Shown here: one piece after another, positions 35,011 through 44,032 of the stretch
Numbering within the stretch: the first letter of the stretch is position 1
Layout of the letters: every line of letters begins with the position of its first letter
Assembly (NCBI RefSeq): GCF_001274725.1
Contig: NZ_LGUF01000007.1
Location: 4,877,721-4,941,720 of the forward strand
Direction of reading: 5' to 3'
From: Sporosarcina globispora
Lineage (GTDB): Bacteria > Bacillota > Bacilli > Bacillales > Cytobacillaceae
Length of the DNA stretch: 64,000 nucleotides
Translations under genes and position numbers: made by a program
Notes under the pieces: generated by a model
What the model was told of the DNA's origin: nothing
What the model saw: only the letters and a program-made list of their open reading frames with translations
Databases searched by the model: none

Positions 35011-35931
35011 ATGGTAAAAATACAAAGGTTTGGTGAATGGTGTGAAATAGAGGTACCTTCTCATTGGGAAGGATATTCTGTCGAATATATAGTCCGGAAA
35101 ATCTGGGGAGCTCCCAAAAAACAAACACACAATATGAGAATGAACAAGCAGGTTTTAACCGATGAAGAACCTGCAAATTGGACTAAACCGCTGCATGAAG
35201 GAGAAAAATTAAAATTCCATTTCTTCCAGGAGGAAAATCCAGGGGTTATCCCCTCTTATTATGAAATTGATGTACTTTTTGAAGATGACCATATGGTTGT
35301 TTTGAATAAACCTGCCGGCATGGACACACACCCTAATTCACATGATCAAAATAATACCCTCGCAAATGCTGCTGCCTTTCATATGCAGATGCAGGGGGAA
35401 TATAGAAGCATTAAACATATACATCGTTTGGATCGCGATACAACAGGTGCTATTTTGTTTGCGAAGCATGCATTGGCAGGGGCAATCCTGGATAAAGAAC
35501 TGGAAGAAAGAAGTATTAAACGCACTTATTTAGCTTTGGTTCATGGGAAAATTTCAAAGAAAAAAGGAACCGTCAGGGAGCCAATCGGTCGTGACAGGCA
35601 CCATCCTACCAGAAGAAGAGTATCCCCTAAAGGCCAGTCTGCTGTCACGAACTATGAACTAATTGAATTCTTTCCTAAGCAGAATCTTTCACTTATTAAA
35701 TGCAGTCTACAAACAGGCAGAACACACCAGATACGTGTTCATCTCAGCCATATTGGACATCCTCTTGCAGGGGATATTTTATATGGCGGTAAACCTGCTT
35801 TTTCACGTCAGGCACTGCACGCCGTAAAACTTGAGATTCCACACCCTTTCTCAGGGGAAGCCATTGTCTGCCATGCGCCATTTTTAGATGATCCAGAAAT
35901 TTTTAAAGGAACTGACCCGTATTGTTTTTAA
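35011..35931 (+). CDS. RluA/RluD-family pseudouridine synthase (YhcT-like)
   Basis: A 306-residue pseudouridine synthase with an N-terminal region of S4-like length (residues 1-85) and a catalytic domain with the active-site aspartate in IHRLDRDTTGAILFAK, plus KCSLQTGRTHQIRVHLSHIG and HPLAGDILYGG. It isomerises uridine in rRNA or tRNA; the exact site cannot be read from sequence. ATG 35011 follows AAGGAG. B. subtilis yhcT is a neighbour of yhcU, as here. Confidence 0.9.
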   Translation: MVKIQRFGEWCEIEVPSHWEGYSVEYIVRKIWGAPKKQTHNMRMNKQVLTDEEPANWTKPLHEGEKLKFHFFQEENPGVIPSYYEIDVLFEDDHMVVLNKPAGMDTHPNSHDQNNTLANAAAFHMQMQGEYRSIKHIHRLDRDTTGAILFAKHALAGAILDKELEERSIKRTYLALVHGKISKKKGTVREPIGRDRHHPTRRRVSPKGQSAVTNYELIEFFPKQNLSLIKCSLQTGRTHQIRVHLSHIGHPLAGDILYGGKPAFSRQALHAVKLEIPHPFSGEAIVCHAPFLDDPEIFKGTDPYCF

Positions 35932-36008
35932 GAAAAATTTTTAGCTGCCCCTTTTTAGGACAGCTTTTAATTAATGTATCAAGCAGAGGCAGAGCTTGAA
36001 TCACAAAA

Positions 36009-36035
36009 AAAGAGGGCCCCCAACGGGACCTCTTT
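36009..36035 (-). terminator. Terminator of the GlsB-family gene
   Basis: AAAGAGG / CCTCTTT with an inner CCC/GGG pairing and a T-tract on the minus strand. Confidence 0.75.
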
Positions 36036-36047
36036 CAGATAATATTA

Positions 36048-36308
36048 TTAGTCATGGGATTTGCGCATAGCCTTCATGATAAAGCCTACGATGAATACAA
36101 GCACGATAGCACCAATTAAAGCAGGAATAATAGCAAAGTCAGCTACTTCAGGACCCCAATCACCAAGAATCAATGAACCTAACCATGCACCAATGAAACC
36201 TGCGATGATATTACCAATAATTCCTCCTGGAATATCTCTTCCTACGATCATGCCTGCTAACCAGCCAATGATACCACCTATAATTAATGCCCATAAAAAG
36301 CTTATCAT
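36048..36308 (-). CDS. GlsB/YeaQ/YmgE-family stress membrane protein
   Basis: An 86-residue protein with three membrane helices and the family glycine motifs GGIIGWLAGMIVGRDIPGG and GNIIAGFIGAWLGSLILG. Members are stress-associated membrane proteins of unknown mechanism (transglycosylase-associated family). ATG 36308 follows GAGGAGTGAT. It is monocistronic. Confidence 0.88.
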   Translation of the reverse strand: MISFLWALIIGGIIGWLAGMIVGRDIPGGIIGNIIAGFIGAWLGSLILGDWGPEVADFAIIPALIGAIVLVFIVGFIMKAMRKSHD

Positions 36309-36568
36309 TGATAATCACTCCTCGTTTTGTTTTAAAATTAGTTTTTGTTCAGATTAAGAATTTCATTCTGCAGCTGCGCAGCTTTTGGTGATCTTATCTG
36401 CTTGTACAATTAAATTACCCAGGATTCGATATCTAAAACCATAAATTTTAAAACTATTCTTCAGGAAAAATTTTATAAAACAAAAAACACTGTATCCCAG
36501 CCAACTGGATTGCCTTCGCATTATAGACAACATGACCGCATTTGTGCATGTCAGCGATAATAAAAAAA
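36309..36568. other. Intergenic region upstream of the GlsB-family gene
   Basis: About 260 bp of AT-rich sequence. It holds the minus-strand promoter of the GlsB gene, not resolved here. No ORF with a ribosome-binding site was seen. Confidence 0.35.
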
Positions 36569-36593
36569 GCGATTGCCCGAGGGAAGCAATCGC
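36569..36593 (-). terminator. Orphan terminator downstream of helD
   Basis: Minus strand: 8-bp stem GCGATTGC / GCAATCGC, then seven T residues. It lies about 150 nt beyond the helD terminator, with no gene between, so it either backs that terminator up or ends a small RNA. Confidence 0.7.
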
Positions 36594-36741
36594 CTATCTA
36601 TATAAACGGCAGATGCCAGGGATTGTAAATTGCCGCATTCTTTTTCCATCTTCTCTTATGTAAAAATGATTTTCCCGGTGAAAAAATGTCCTAAACAATG
36701 GAAAGGATCAATTTTTTGGCGTTCTCAGGAAGCAAAAAACA

Positions 36742-36765
36742 AGCAGCTGACAGAGCAGCTGCTGA
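36742..36765 (-). terminator. helD terminator
   Basis: Minus strand: AGCAGCTG / CAGCTGCT, then GTTTTTTG, just after the helD stop codon. Confidence 0.75.
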
Positions 36766-36770
36766 ATGTT

Positions 36771-39038
36771 TTAAGCAATTATGAAATTGTCTTTATCCAA
36801 TCCATAAAAATATAGTCGGTGAAGCGGCCGTGTCATGGCCACATAAAGAAGCTTAATATCCAGTTCAGACTCTCTGGAAAATTCCTCTTCAAAGGAAAGA
36901 ATCATGACTGCATCAAATTCAAGTCCCTTGGCCAAATAAGATGGCACGATAACGATTTCATCCTTCGGTATGCTTTCCTGCTCCTGCAGCAGTTTAAAAG
37001 GCAGCTTTGCATGCTTTTCAAAAAGAGCATGAATGAGCAGGCAGTCTTTCATCGTTTTCCCGATCACCGCAAATGTTTTGTAATCCTCTTCTTTCAATGA
37101 AATTACCTGTTTCTCAAGCTGTTTTACCAGCTCGCCTCCATTCTCTCTCTTGATAAATTCAGGGCTTTTTCCGTGGCGTACAACCGGCTCCACCTCGGGG
37201 AATGAATAGGGCAGCAGCTTGAGCACTTCATTCGCCTTTTCCATTATTTCCACTGTGGTACGATAACTTTTTTGAAGCTCTGTATATATTGCTCGGGGAA
37301 AGATAAAATCAAGGACCTCCTGCCAGCTTGTAAGTCCCCTGTAGGAATGAATTCCCTGGGCAAGATCCCCCACCAATGTGAACATATCCGTATCAAGTGA
37401 CTTTTTTAAAGAAAGAAGCTCCATGAAGCTGTAATCCTGGGCTTCATCAATAACGATATTTTTCGCCTTCAGCTCTTTAGGAATGCCAAATAGGCTTTCC
37501 TGCAAGTAAAGCATTAAAGCTAAATCTTCCCTCTCATAAACTTTTTTCCTGAATAATTTCCAGCAATATTCGCAAAGTCTACCTGCATCATTTACAGGCA
37601 GCTTTCCGCCAGACAACCTTGAAAGACGGATAGGATCTTCAAATAGGTCTTTATAATACCGGACCAGACTTTTTTTCGGAAATTGCTTCATGTACTTTGG
37701 CACAGCTGTTCTGAAGCTTTTCTTTAGCTCTTCCAGTCTGGCTGCTTTTTTATCAAGCGCATCTGAAACATACTGTCTTCTTTTTTCAGGGTCCTTGCCT
37801 CTGTAAAGGGCCCTTTCGATTCTCTCATCATAATACGTTTCGATTTTCTTTATGATATTTTTCTTTTTCTTTGCAAGATCGTTTTGAAGAACAGCCTTTA
37901 ATTTTTCTAGCCTTCGATAAAGAGGAAGATAGTTGTAATCCTCCAGAAACAGCTGGAAGAATTTTTTATGGCTGAACAGCCTGAATTTATCTACCATAAA
38001 ATCAGCACTAGGATGGAAGCTATTATAAATTTCTTTAAGGTAATTGCTGAGGATTATTTGAAAAACAGGCGATCCTTTAATGGATGATGCCCAGGCTGCA
38101 CGTTTTACTTCTTCACTGCCATGGCCTTCAAGCAGATTCACCAGTTTGCTGTCATCAGCCATTTTTAGATTCTCGCCAAGACATGCCATTACATATTCCT
38201 GGTAGGTAGTCTGGCGGACTCTTTCTACCCCAAGTTCGGGAAGGGCTTCCGAAATATAGTCAATGAATAGCCTGCTTGGCGCCAGAATCATAAGCTGTTC
38301 AGGGGCAAAATTTTCTTTGTACTGGTAAATAAAATAACTTATCCGGTGCAGGGCAATCGTTGTTTTACCGCTCCCTGCTGCCCCCTGGACAATGATGGGC
38401 TTGTTCAAATCAGCACGTATTATTTTGTTCTGTTCTTCCTGTATGGTTGAAATAATTTCAGTGAGGCGGTTGCTTGAGCTTTTTGACAGTGATTCCTGAA
38501 GCAATTCATCTGTAGTCGTGAGGTCAATATCCCGAATTTCATCCAGAGTCCCATCTTCAATCATATATTGCCGTTTCAATGACAGATAGCCTGTAAAGCT
38601 TTCTTCATAGGAATGGTATTCAACCTCTCCCAGCCTGCCTTCATAATATAAATTGGCTATCGGAGAACGCCAGTCAACAATAATCTGCTCCTGATTCTCC
38701 CTTGAATACAATGAGGTTTTGCCTATGTATAAAATTTCTTTTTCGTTTAAATCGTCCCTTAAGAAATCAATTCTGGCAAAGTAAGGCTTTTTTCGGGCCT
38801 TTTTCAATTGCAATAATTCATCTTTGGACATTTCAAAAAAGCGGGCATTTGTCAGTAAAGAAGAGTAGCTCAAGCTGGATTCAAGCCAATCAACGTCTTC
38901 GAAAGCTTCTTTCATGTTTTCCTGAAACTTGTCTTTGCTGGATTCTGATGTTTTTATCACAACATCAATATAACGTTTCGTAAATTCCAGCCGCTGAATT
39001 TCCTTTTGAAAATCGGGGTGTTCAAATTCAGATGGCAT
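36771..39038 (-). CDS. helD: RNA polymerase recycling helicase-like motor HelD
   Basis: This 755-residue superfamily 1 (UvrD/Rep-like) ATPase carries Walker A GAAGSGKTTIALHRISYF, Walker B VIDEAQDYS and late motifs YLAKGLEFDAVMILS and YVAMTRPLHRLYFYG. The long N-terminal coiled-coil arm (residues 1-90) and the insertion of about 300 residues are typical of HelD, which releases stalled RNA polymerase from DNA in Gram-positive bacteria and can protect it from rifamycins in some species. ATG 39038 follows AAAGGAG. It is monocistronic. Confidence 0.92.
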   Translation of the reverse strand: MPSEFEHPDFQKEIQRLEFTKRYIDVVIKTSESSKDKFQENMKEAFEDVDWLESSLSYSSLLTNARFFEMSKDELLQLKKARKKPYFARIDFLRDDLNEKEILYIGKTSLYSRENQEQIIVDWRSPIANLYYEGRLGEVEYHSYEESFTGYLSLKRQYMIEDGTLDEIRDIDLTTTDELLQESLSKSSSNRLTEIISTIQEEQNKIIRADLNKPIIVQGAAGSGKTTIALHRISYFIYQYKENFAPEQLMILAPSRLFIDYISEALPELGVERVRQTTYQEYVMACLGENLKMADDSKLVNLLEGHGSEEVKRAAWASSIKGSPVFQIILSNYLKEIYNSFHPSADFMVDKFRLFSHKKFFQLFLEDYNYLPLYRRLEKLKAVLQNDLAKKKKNIIKKIETYYDERIERALYRGKDPEKRRQYVSDALDKKAARLEELKKSFRTAVPKYMKQFPKKSLVRYYKDLFEDPIRLSRLSGGKLPVNDAGRLCEYCWKLFRKKVYEREDLALMLYLQESLFGIPKELKAKNIVIDEAQDYSFMELLSLKKSLDTDMFTLVGDLAQGIHSYRGLTSWQEVLDFIFPRAIYTELQKSYRTTVEIMEKANEVLKLLPYSFPEVEPVVRHGKSPEFIKRENGGELVKQLEKQVISLKEEDYKTFAVIGKTMKDCLLIHALFEKHAKLPFKLLQEQESIPKDEIVIVPSYLAKGLEFDAVMILSFEEEFSRESELDIKLLYVAMTRPLHRLYFYGLDKDNFIIA

Positions 39039-39230
39039 ATGTTTCTCCTTTCAATTGTTTTTCAGCCGCAATGGAGAAATACATATGAGCGAACGCGTGG
39101 GCAGAAAAATATATTATCAGAAAAATCTGCAAGAATCAAGTGGTGAAATGCACAGCCCAATTTTGTCGTGTTTGTACTGTTGTATACTTCGGCAGGCATT
39201 TTATTTTATAATATAGAAAAGCCACTTTTT

Positions 39231-39400
39231 AGGAGGTGATGAGAATGGCCATTGCAGCTGCAATGCCTGATAATGCAGCGTCTCATGCAAAGCCTGATAT
39301 TGGTGGCGATACTTTGCATGAGGCGGTATTGAAATAATTAATTTCGCCCATGAGCAAAACCATTTCTGATATCGGCTTTGCACCTTATTCATTTTTTATT
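39231..39400 (+). other. Palindrome-rich locus with mutually exclusive stems
   Basis: Within 170 bp are a perfect 16-bp palindrome CATTGCAGCTGCAATG (39250-39265), an inverted repeat CATGCAAAG / CTTTGCATG, and a competing pairing of GCAAAGCCtGATAT with ATATCGGCTTTGC. A further stem GAAAT / ATTTC lies between. The alternatives exclude each other, as in an attenuator or regulatory RNA. It lies upstream of the HTH gene at 39429. Confidence 0.45.
39245..39337 (+). CDS. Possible 30-residue peptide with a strong ribosome-binding site
   Basis: ATG 39245 follows a near-perfect Shine-Dalgarno TAGGAGGTGAT by five bases, and the frame reads 30 codons to TAA: M-A-I-A-A-A-M-P-D-N-A-A-S-H then KPDIGGDTLHEAVLK. 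I know no family. The codons overlap the palindromes described for this locus, so it could be a leader peptide of a structured RNA rather than a free protein. Confidence 0.45.
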   Translation: MAIAAAMPDNAASHAKPDIGGDTLHEAVLK

Positions 39401-39428
39401 ATCAAAAATAAATAAGGAGCTGGCAGAA

Positions 39429-39692
39429 ATGAGTTATGTAAGAGCTAATGCCGTTTTACCGGAAAATTTAATAACAGAGATTCAAAAATACGTTCAGGGT
39501 GAGGCTATTTATATCCCAAAGCCCGAAAAGGAGCACCGCAAATGGGGCTCCCGTTCTGGAGCTAGAAAAGCTCTCGATGAAAGGAACCATTCTATTAAAG
39601 ATGCCTTCCAAAACGGCAAAACAATCAGCCAATTGGCGGAAGAATTTTTTCTTTCCGTCGAAACAATCAAAAAAATTGTTTATAAAAAATGA
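39429..39692 (+). CDS. Small HTH protein (CD3324-family-like)
   Basis: An 87-residue protein. The N-terminal half carries VQGEAIYIPKPEKEHRKWGS, and the C-terminal half has a sigma-region-4-like or resolvase-like helix-turn-helix (AFQNGKTISQLAEEFFLSVETIKKIVYK). This matches the layout of the CD3324 family of putative DNA-binding proteins found in Firmicutes. ATG 39429 follows AAGGAG. Function is unknown. A terminator follows. Confidence 0.75.
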   Translation: MSYVRANAVLPENLITEIQKYVQGEAIYIPKPEKEHRKWGSRSGARKALDERNHSIKDAFQNGKTISQLAEEFFLSVETIKKIVYKK

Positions 39693-39699
39693 TGCATAG

Positions 39700-39726
39700 G
39701 CACTGAACCTCGTTCAGTGCTTTTTC
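39700..39726 (+). terminator. Terminator of the small HTH gene
   Basis: Perfect 9-bp stem GCACTGAAC / GTTCAGTGC with a 3-nt loop, then TTTTT. Confidence 0.9.
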
Positions 39727-39827
39727 ATATGCCATGTTCATTTCCTAATTGTTTTATACATTTACATTTTTATGCCAAACTTTTAAAGTGAACATATAAA
39801 GGTGCTGAAGGTATAGGAGTGAATATA

Positions 39828-40466
39828 ATGGAACCTTTCATTAGAAATGATCAATTTAATTTTATTAAATATCAGACGCAAATTTTAATCAATGGCCATG
39901 CGTCTGTCAATGATACAGGGGTGCTGAATGCACTGAAATCTCTTTCTTCAGAAAAGGTAATGGGCCTTTTTGAGGAACTTAGCGAAGAACAAAAGAAGCT
40001 TCTTTCACCAGTCATTGATATTAAAGAAAGAGATCAGGCAGATGCCTTCCTGGCAAACATTAAGGAATATGTAATTCCTTTTAAATCTTTAACGGAGCAA
40101 TCTATCAAAAAGCTGTTCCCAAAGGCCAAAAAATTAAAAATGCCAGCACTTGAAGATATCGATTTAAGAGAAGTAAGCTACTTAGGATGGGATGATAAAG
40201 GCACAAACAGGAAGTATATAATCAGCGTGCTGGATGGCAAACTGACAGGCATTCATGGAACATTTAAGCCACTCGGCAAAAAAGGGATCTGCGCTATTTG
40301 CAAAAAACTCGAAGATACAGGCATGTTCTTGACAGAGACCAAGGGCACTTCGCTTGGCACCTACACCAAAAAAGGGAATTACATTTGCCAGGACAGCCAG
40401 AGATGCAATGAAAATCTGAATTCACTGGAACAGCTTCATGATTTTATTAAAAGGCTAAAAGGATAG
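39828..40466 (+). CDS. FusB-family EF-G-binding protein
   Basis: A 212-residue protein like FusB/FusC: N-terminal four-helix bundle (residues 1-80) and a C-terminal treble-clef zinc domain with CAICKK and YICQDSQRC as ligand pairs. FusB proteins bind elongation factor G and release it from stalled ribosomes, giving fusidic acid resistance in staphylococci. Chromosomal homologs in Bacillaceae may serve general ribosome rescue; resistance here is not shown. ATG 39828 follows AGGAG; a GTG three codons earlier is in frame. It is monocistronic. Confidence 0.85.
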   Translation: MEPFIRNDQFNFIKYQTQILINGHASVNDTGVLNALKSLSSEKVMGLFEELSEEQKKLLSPVIDIKERDQADAFLANIKEYVIPFKSLTEQSIKKLFPKAKKLKMPALEDIDLREVSYLGWDDKGTNRKYIISVLDGKLTGIHGTFKPLGKKGICAICKKLEDTGMFLTETKGTSLGTYTKKGNYICQDSQRCNENLNSLEQLHDFIKRLKG

Positions 40467-40485
40467 ATGGTTATCCCCCATACTA

Positions 40486-40516
40486 AAGACACCGCCAAAT
40501 TTATGGCGGTGTCTTC
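40486..40516 (+). terminator. Terminator of the FusB-family gene
   Basis: Perfect 11-bp stem AAGACACCGCC / GGCGGTGTCTT, followed by CTTT. Confidence 0.85.
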
Positions 40517-40661
40517 TTTCAGTTTTAAATAAGCATCCGGTTTATTCTCATTAAACTAGGGAATATTACTGTAATAAAAAAAAAACTATCTTAATTTGTC
40601 GATTTCGTATAAAATATTAACGTTTGAATGTATTTTTTCCTAAAATATTGGGGGTTAAAAA

Positions 40662-41279
40662 ATGGTTTTTAAGAAGAAGGACAAGTTTAACACATTGTTA
40701 AGCAATATTTCCGTGAATTTAAAAGATAGTGCAATTTATTTTGCCGACTATAAGATTAACAATGTCAGTGATTTAAAAACCTTTTCAAAAACAATGAAGG
40801 ATTATGAAACAAAAGGCGATTCCTATGTTCATGAAGTCATTAAGGAATTAAATAACGCTTTCATTACGCCGATTGAAAGAGAAGATATCCTTCACCTCGC
40901 CATGAGCATGGATGATGTGCTGGATGGATTTGAAGAATGTGCTGATTTATTCGAAATGTATTCCATGACACAGGCTGATGATTTTATGCTGAAGTTCGTG
41001 GATGCGATTAAAAATTGTGCAATTGAAATTGAAAAATGCGTTGAACTTCTATCAACTAAGAAATTATTGCAGATCAGGGAGCATGCAATCAAAATTAAAG
41101 ATTACGAATCCAAATGTGATGGAGTCCGCCGTCAGTCGATCAAGCATCTTTTTGCCACAGAAAAAGATCCTATTCGCATCATTCAGTATAAGGAAATTTA
41201 TGAAACCCTGGAAGAAATTGCTGACAGCTGCCAGAATGTCGCCAATACGCTTGAAACCATCATTATGAAAAATGCTTAA
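40662..41279 (+). CDS. DUF47/PhoU-like phosphate transport accessory protein
   Basis: A 205-residue all-helical DUF47 protein (YkaA type). It has the PhoU-like metal-binding triplets E-x3-D in DYETKGDSYVHEV, DVLDGFEECADLF and DYESKCDGVRR. Such proteins are encoded next to PiT transporters and control their activity. ATG 40662 follows GGGGGTT. It is 12 bp upstream of the pit gene and probably in one transcript. Confidence 0.9.
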   Translation: MVFKKKDKFNTLLSNISVNLKDSAIYFADYKINNVSDLKTFSKTMKDYETKGDSYVHEVIKELNNAFITPIEREDILHLAMSMDDVLDGFEECADLFEMYSMTQADDFMLKFVDAIKNCAIEIEKCVELLSTKKLLQIREHAIKIKDYESKCDGVRRQSIKHLFATEKDPIRIIQYKEIYETLEEIADSCQNVANTLETIIMKNA

Positions 41280-41291
41280 GGGGCGATCACA

Positions 41292-42290
41292 ATGGATCCA
41301 ATATTTATAATAACAATCTTAATTGTCATTGGGGCCCTGGCATTTGACTTTATCAATGGTTTTCATGATACAGCAAACGCAATAGCTACCTCTGTCTCCA
41401 CCAAGGCTCTTAAACCAAGACACGCCATTATATTGGCCGCCGTCATGAACTTTGTTGGTGCCATGACTTTTACTGGGGTGGCTAAAACCATCACCAAAGA
41501 TATTGTGGACCCTTTTACTTTGCAGAATGGTTCTCTTGTCATTCTCGCCGCTTTAATTGCTGCGATATTCTGGAACCTTCTGACCTGGTATTATGGAATT
41601 CCAAGCAGCTCTTCCCATGCTATCATCGGGTCGATTGCAGGTGCTGCGATTGCAGCTGCAGGATTTTCAGCTTTAAATTATCAAGGATTTTTAAAGATCT
41701 TACAAGCACTTATCTTTTCGCCGTTAATTGCATTTGCTGCCGGTTTTATTGTTTACAGCATTTTTAAGATCGTATTTAAAAACAACAACCTGACTAAAAC
41801 AAACCGGAACTTCAGGCTGTTCCAAATTTTCACTGCTGCTCTGCAATCCTATACACATGGAACAAATGACGCACAGAAAGCAATGGGGATTATCACAATG
41901 GCACTGATTGCCAACGATTATGTGACAACTACTGATATCCCTTTCTGGGTACAGTTCTCCTGTGCACTAGCCATGGGTCTTGGAACTTCTGTCGGCGGCT
42001 GGAAAATCATTAAAACAGTCGGTGGAAAAATCATGAAAATCCGTCCAATAAATGGAGTTGCAGCTGACCTGACAGGTGCCATGATCATCTTCGGCGCAAC
42101 ATATATCCATTTGCCAGTCAGCACTACTCATGTTATCTCCTCTTCCATCCTGGGTGTAGGATCTGCTCACAGGTTAAAAGGTGTTAAATGGGGAACGGCA
42201 CAAAGAATGCTAATTACTTGGGTAATTACACTGCCCATCTCGGCAACTTTAGCCGCCATTACCTATTTTATATTAAATGCATTTTTTTAA
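41292..42290 (+). CDS. pit: PiT-family inorganic phosphate transporter
   Basis: A 332-residue low-affinity phosphate transporter. The duplicated family signature is seen as GFHDTANAIATSVST in the first half and YTHGTNDAQKAMGII in the second, with GIPSSSSHAIIGSI and LPVSTTHVISSSILGVGSA as matching substrate-site helices. It takes up metal-phosphate with protons or sodium. The start follows AAGGGGCGATC. It forms an operon with the DUF47 gene before it and ends at a bidirectional terminator. Confidence 0.93.
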   Translation: MDPIFIITILIVIGALAFDFINGFHDTANAIATSVSTKALKPRHAIILAAVMNFVGAMTFTGVAKTITKDIVDPFTLQNGSLVILAALIAAIFWNLLTWYYGIPSSSSHAIIGSIAGAAIAAAGFSALNYQGFLKILQALIFSPLIAFAAGFIVYSIFKIVFKNNNLTKTNRNFRLFQIFTAALQSYTHGTNDAQKAMGIITMALIANDYVTTTDIPFWVQFSCALAMGLGTSVGGWKIIKTVGGKIMKIRPINGVAADLTGAMIIFGATYIHLPVSTTHVISSSILGVGSAHRLKGVKWGTAQRMLITWVITLPISATLAAITYFILNAFF

Positions 42291-42300
42291 TAAGATTTTG

Positions 42301-42330
42301 AAAAAAGGAGCCAGAACCGGCTCCTTTTTT
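42301..42330. terminator. Bidirectional terminator between pit and gntK
   Basis: AAAAAGGAGCC / GGCTCCTTTTT, loop AGAACC, with T-tracts both ways. Confidence 0.9.
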
Positions 42331-43874
42331 CATCCTAAATATTTTCTTTGAAAATCTGCAATGCTTTCATATTCATTTTCAAACAGACGAGATAAACGAA
42401 TATAAATCGGCATTAACTCCCGGTATACTTTCGTATTCTCTTCCTGTGGCTGGTGACTGTATGTTGCACCTACCATGTTTGAAACGACATTTAAGTCTTC
42501 AACGATGCCTACAGCGTATAATCCAAGTATAGCCGCTCCTAAACAAGAGCTTTCGTAGCTTTCAGGCACGACCACTTCCTGATTGAAAATATCAGCCATC
42601 ATCTGGCGCCACAGTTCCGATCTGGCAAATCCGCCGGTTGCCTGAATCCGTTTTGGCTCCCCAGTCAGCTCCTCTAAAGCAAGCAATACAGTATATAAAT
42701 TATATATAACGCCTTCAAGTACAGAACGGATCATATGCTCTTTTTTATGATGAAGGCTTAAGCCGAAGAAGGAGCCTCTTGCATTTGCATTCCACAAAGG
42801 TGCACGCTCCCCAGTCATATACGGATGGAAGATCAGACCGTCAGATCCCGGTGCGACTCCTGATGCAATCTTTGTTAATACATCATAAGGATCAATACCA
42901 AGGCGCTTGGCTGTTTCAACTTCAGAAGCAGCAAATTCATCACGGACCCAGCGGAAAAGCATACCGCCATTGTTTACAGGGCCGCCAATCACCCAATGTT
43001 TTTCTGTTAGAGCATAGCAGAAAATCCTGCCTTTCGGATCGGTTACGGGCTTATCTGTTACAGCACGAATCGCCCCGCTAGTTCCTATCGTGACAGCTAC
43101 AACTCCTGGATCAATCGCATTAACACCAAGATTGGATAGCACTCCATCGCTGGCACCGGCAATAAAAGGAGTCTCCGGACTAAAACAAGTAAGCTTTTTG
43201 AATTCCTCCCTCATTCCTCTTAACGAAAAGGTGGTCGGGACAGGCTTTGACAGTTTTTCTGGAGTAATTCCCGCAATTTCTAAAGCTCCTTCGTCCCAGT
43301 CAAGCTTTTCCAAATTAAACATCCCTGTTGCCGAAGCAATGGAATAGTCAACGATAAATTCCCCAAATAGTTTGTAAAAAACATACTCTTTAATGGAGAT
43401 AAATTTGTATGTGCTCTGGAATAATTCCGGCTGCTCATTTTTCAGCCAAAGAATTTTTGAGAGCGGTGACATTGGATGGATCGGAGTCCCGGTTCTTAAA
43501 TATATTTCATGACCATTTTGCTCCTGGTTAATCTTATCCGCCCATTTGGAACTGCGGTTATCAGCCCATATTATGCTGTTTGTCAATGGAATTCCATCTG
43601 AATCAACAGCGATGACACTATGCATTGCAGAACTGAAGGACACACAAGTAATATCCTCAGATCTTACATTTGCTTCCTTTACGCAGCCTTTAAGGGTTCC
43701 TAGAACAGCTTGAAAAATTTCGTCCGGGTCCTGTTCTGCCGTTGAAGGATTAGGTGTATGAAGAGGATACCCAATAGTGTATTTTGCCAGGACCTTACCT
43801 TTATGATCAAATAAAACTGATTTTGTACTTGTTGTTCCGATATCCGTACCGATTACATATTTTTCCTCAAACAT
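42330..43874 (-). CDS. gntK: Gluconate kinase, FGGY family (GntK)
   Basis: A 514-residue FGGY carbohydrate kinase: N-terminal actin-like domain starting IGTDIGTTSTKSVLFD, family signature MTGERAPLWNANARGSFFG, and the C-terminal ATP domain with GGFARSELWRQMMADI. It phosphorylates gluconate to 6-phosphogluconate. ATG 43874 follows AAAGGAG. It is followed upstream on the same strand by a gluconate permease pseudogene and gntZ, so this is a gluconate operon. Confidence 0.92.
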   Translation of the reverse strand: MFEEKYVIGTDIGTTSTKSVLFDHKGKVLAKYTIGYPLHTPNPSTAEQDPDEIFQAVLGTLKGCVKEANVRSEDITCVSFSSAMHSVIAVDSDGIPLTNSIIWADNRSSKWADKINQEQNGHEIYLRTGTPIHPMSPLSKILWLKNEQPELFQSTYKFISIKEYVFYKLFGEFIVDYSIASATGMFNLEKLDWDEGALEIAGITPEKLSKPVPTTFSLRGMREEFKKLTCFSPETPFIAGASDGVLSNLGVNAIDPGVVAVTIGTSGAIRAVTDKPVTDPKGRIFCYALTEKHWVIGGPVNNGGMLFRWVRDEFAASEVETAKRLGIDPYDVLTKIASGVAPGSDGLIFHPYMTGERAPLWNANARGSFFGLSLHHKKEHMIRSVLEGVIYNLYTVLLALEELTGEPKRIQATGGFARSELWRQMMADIFNQEVVVPESYESSCLGAAILGLYAVGIVEDLNVVSNMVGATYSHQPQEENTKVYRELMPIYIRLSRLFENEYESIADFQRKYLG

Positions 43875-43983
43875 TATGTATATCTCCTTTCAAAAAACAA
43901 TTCCGGGCATGCTGTGAATTTCTTTTATCTATTAAAACTGTTAAGTGTATAAACCTACACTTTTGCATTGTTCTTTTAAAACG

Positions 43984-44021
43984 AAGAAGGAAGCGGCTCT
44001 GCAAAGTCGCCCCTTCCTCTG
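43984..44021 (-). terminator. Hairpin at the end of the gntP remnant
   Basis: Minus strand: GGAAG-GGGCG with CGCTTCC-type pairing around a 9-nt loop, then TTCTTCG. It could terminate or attenuate before gntK. Confidence 0.5.
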
Positions 44022-44032
44022 ATTATTATATT

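Noticed and set aside
36048..36357. Plus-strand open frame opposite the GlsB gene
   Set aside because: It mirrors the minus-strand membrane gene, has no ribosome-binding site and shows no family sequence.
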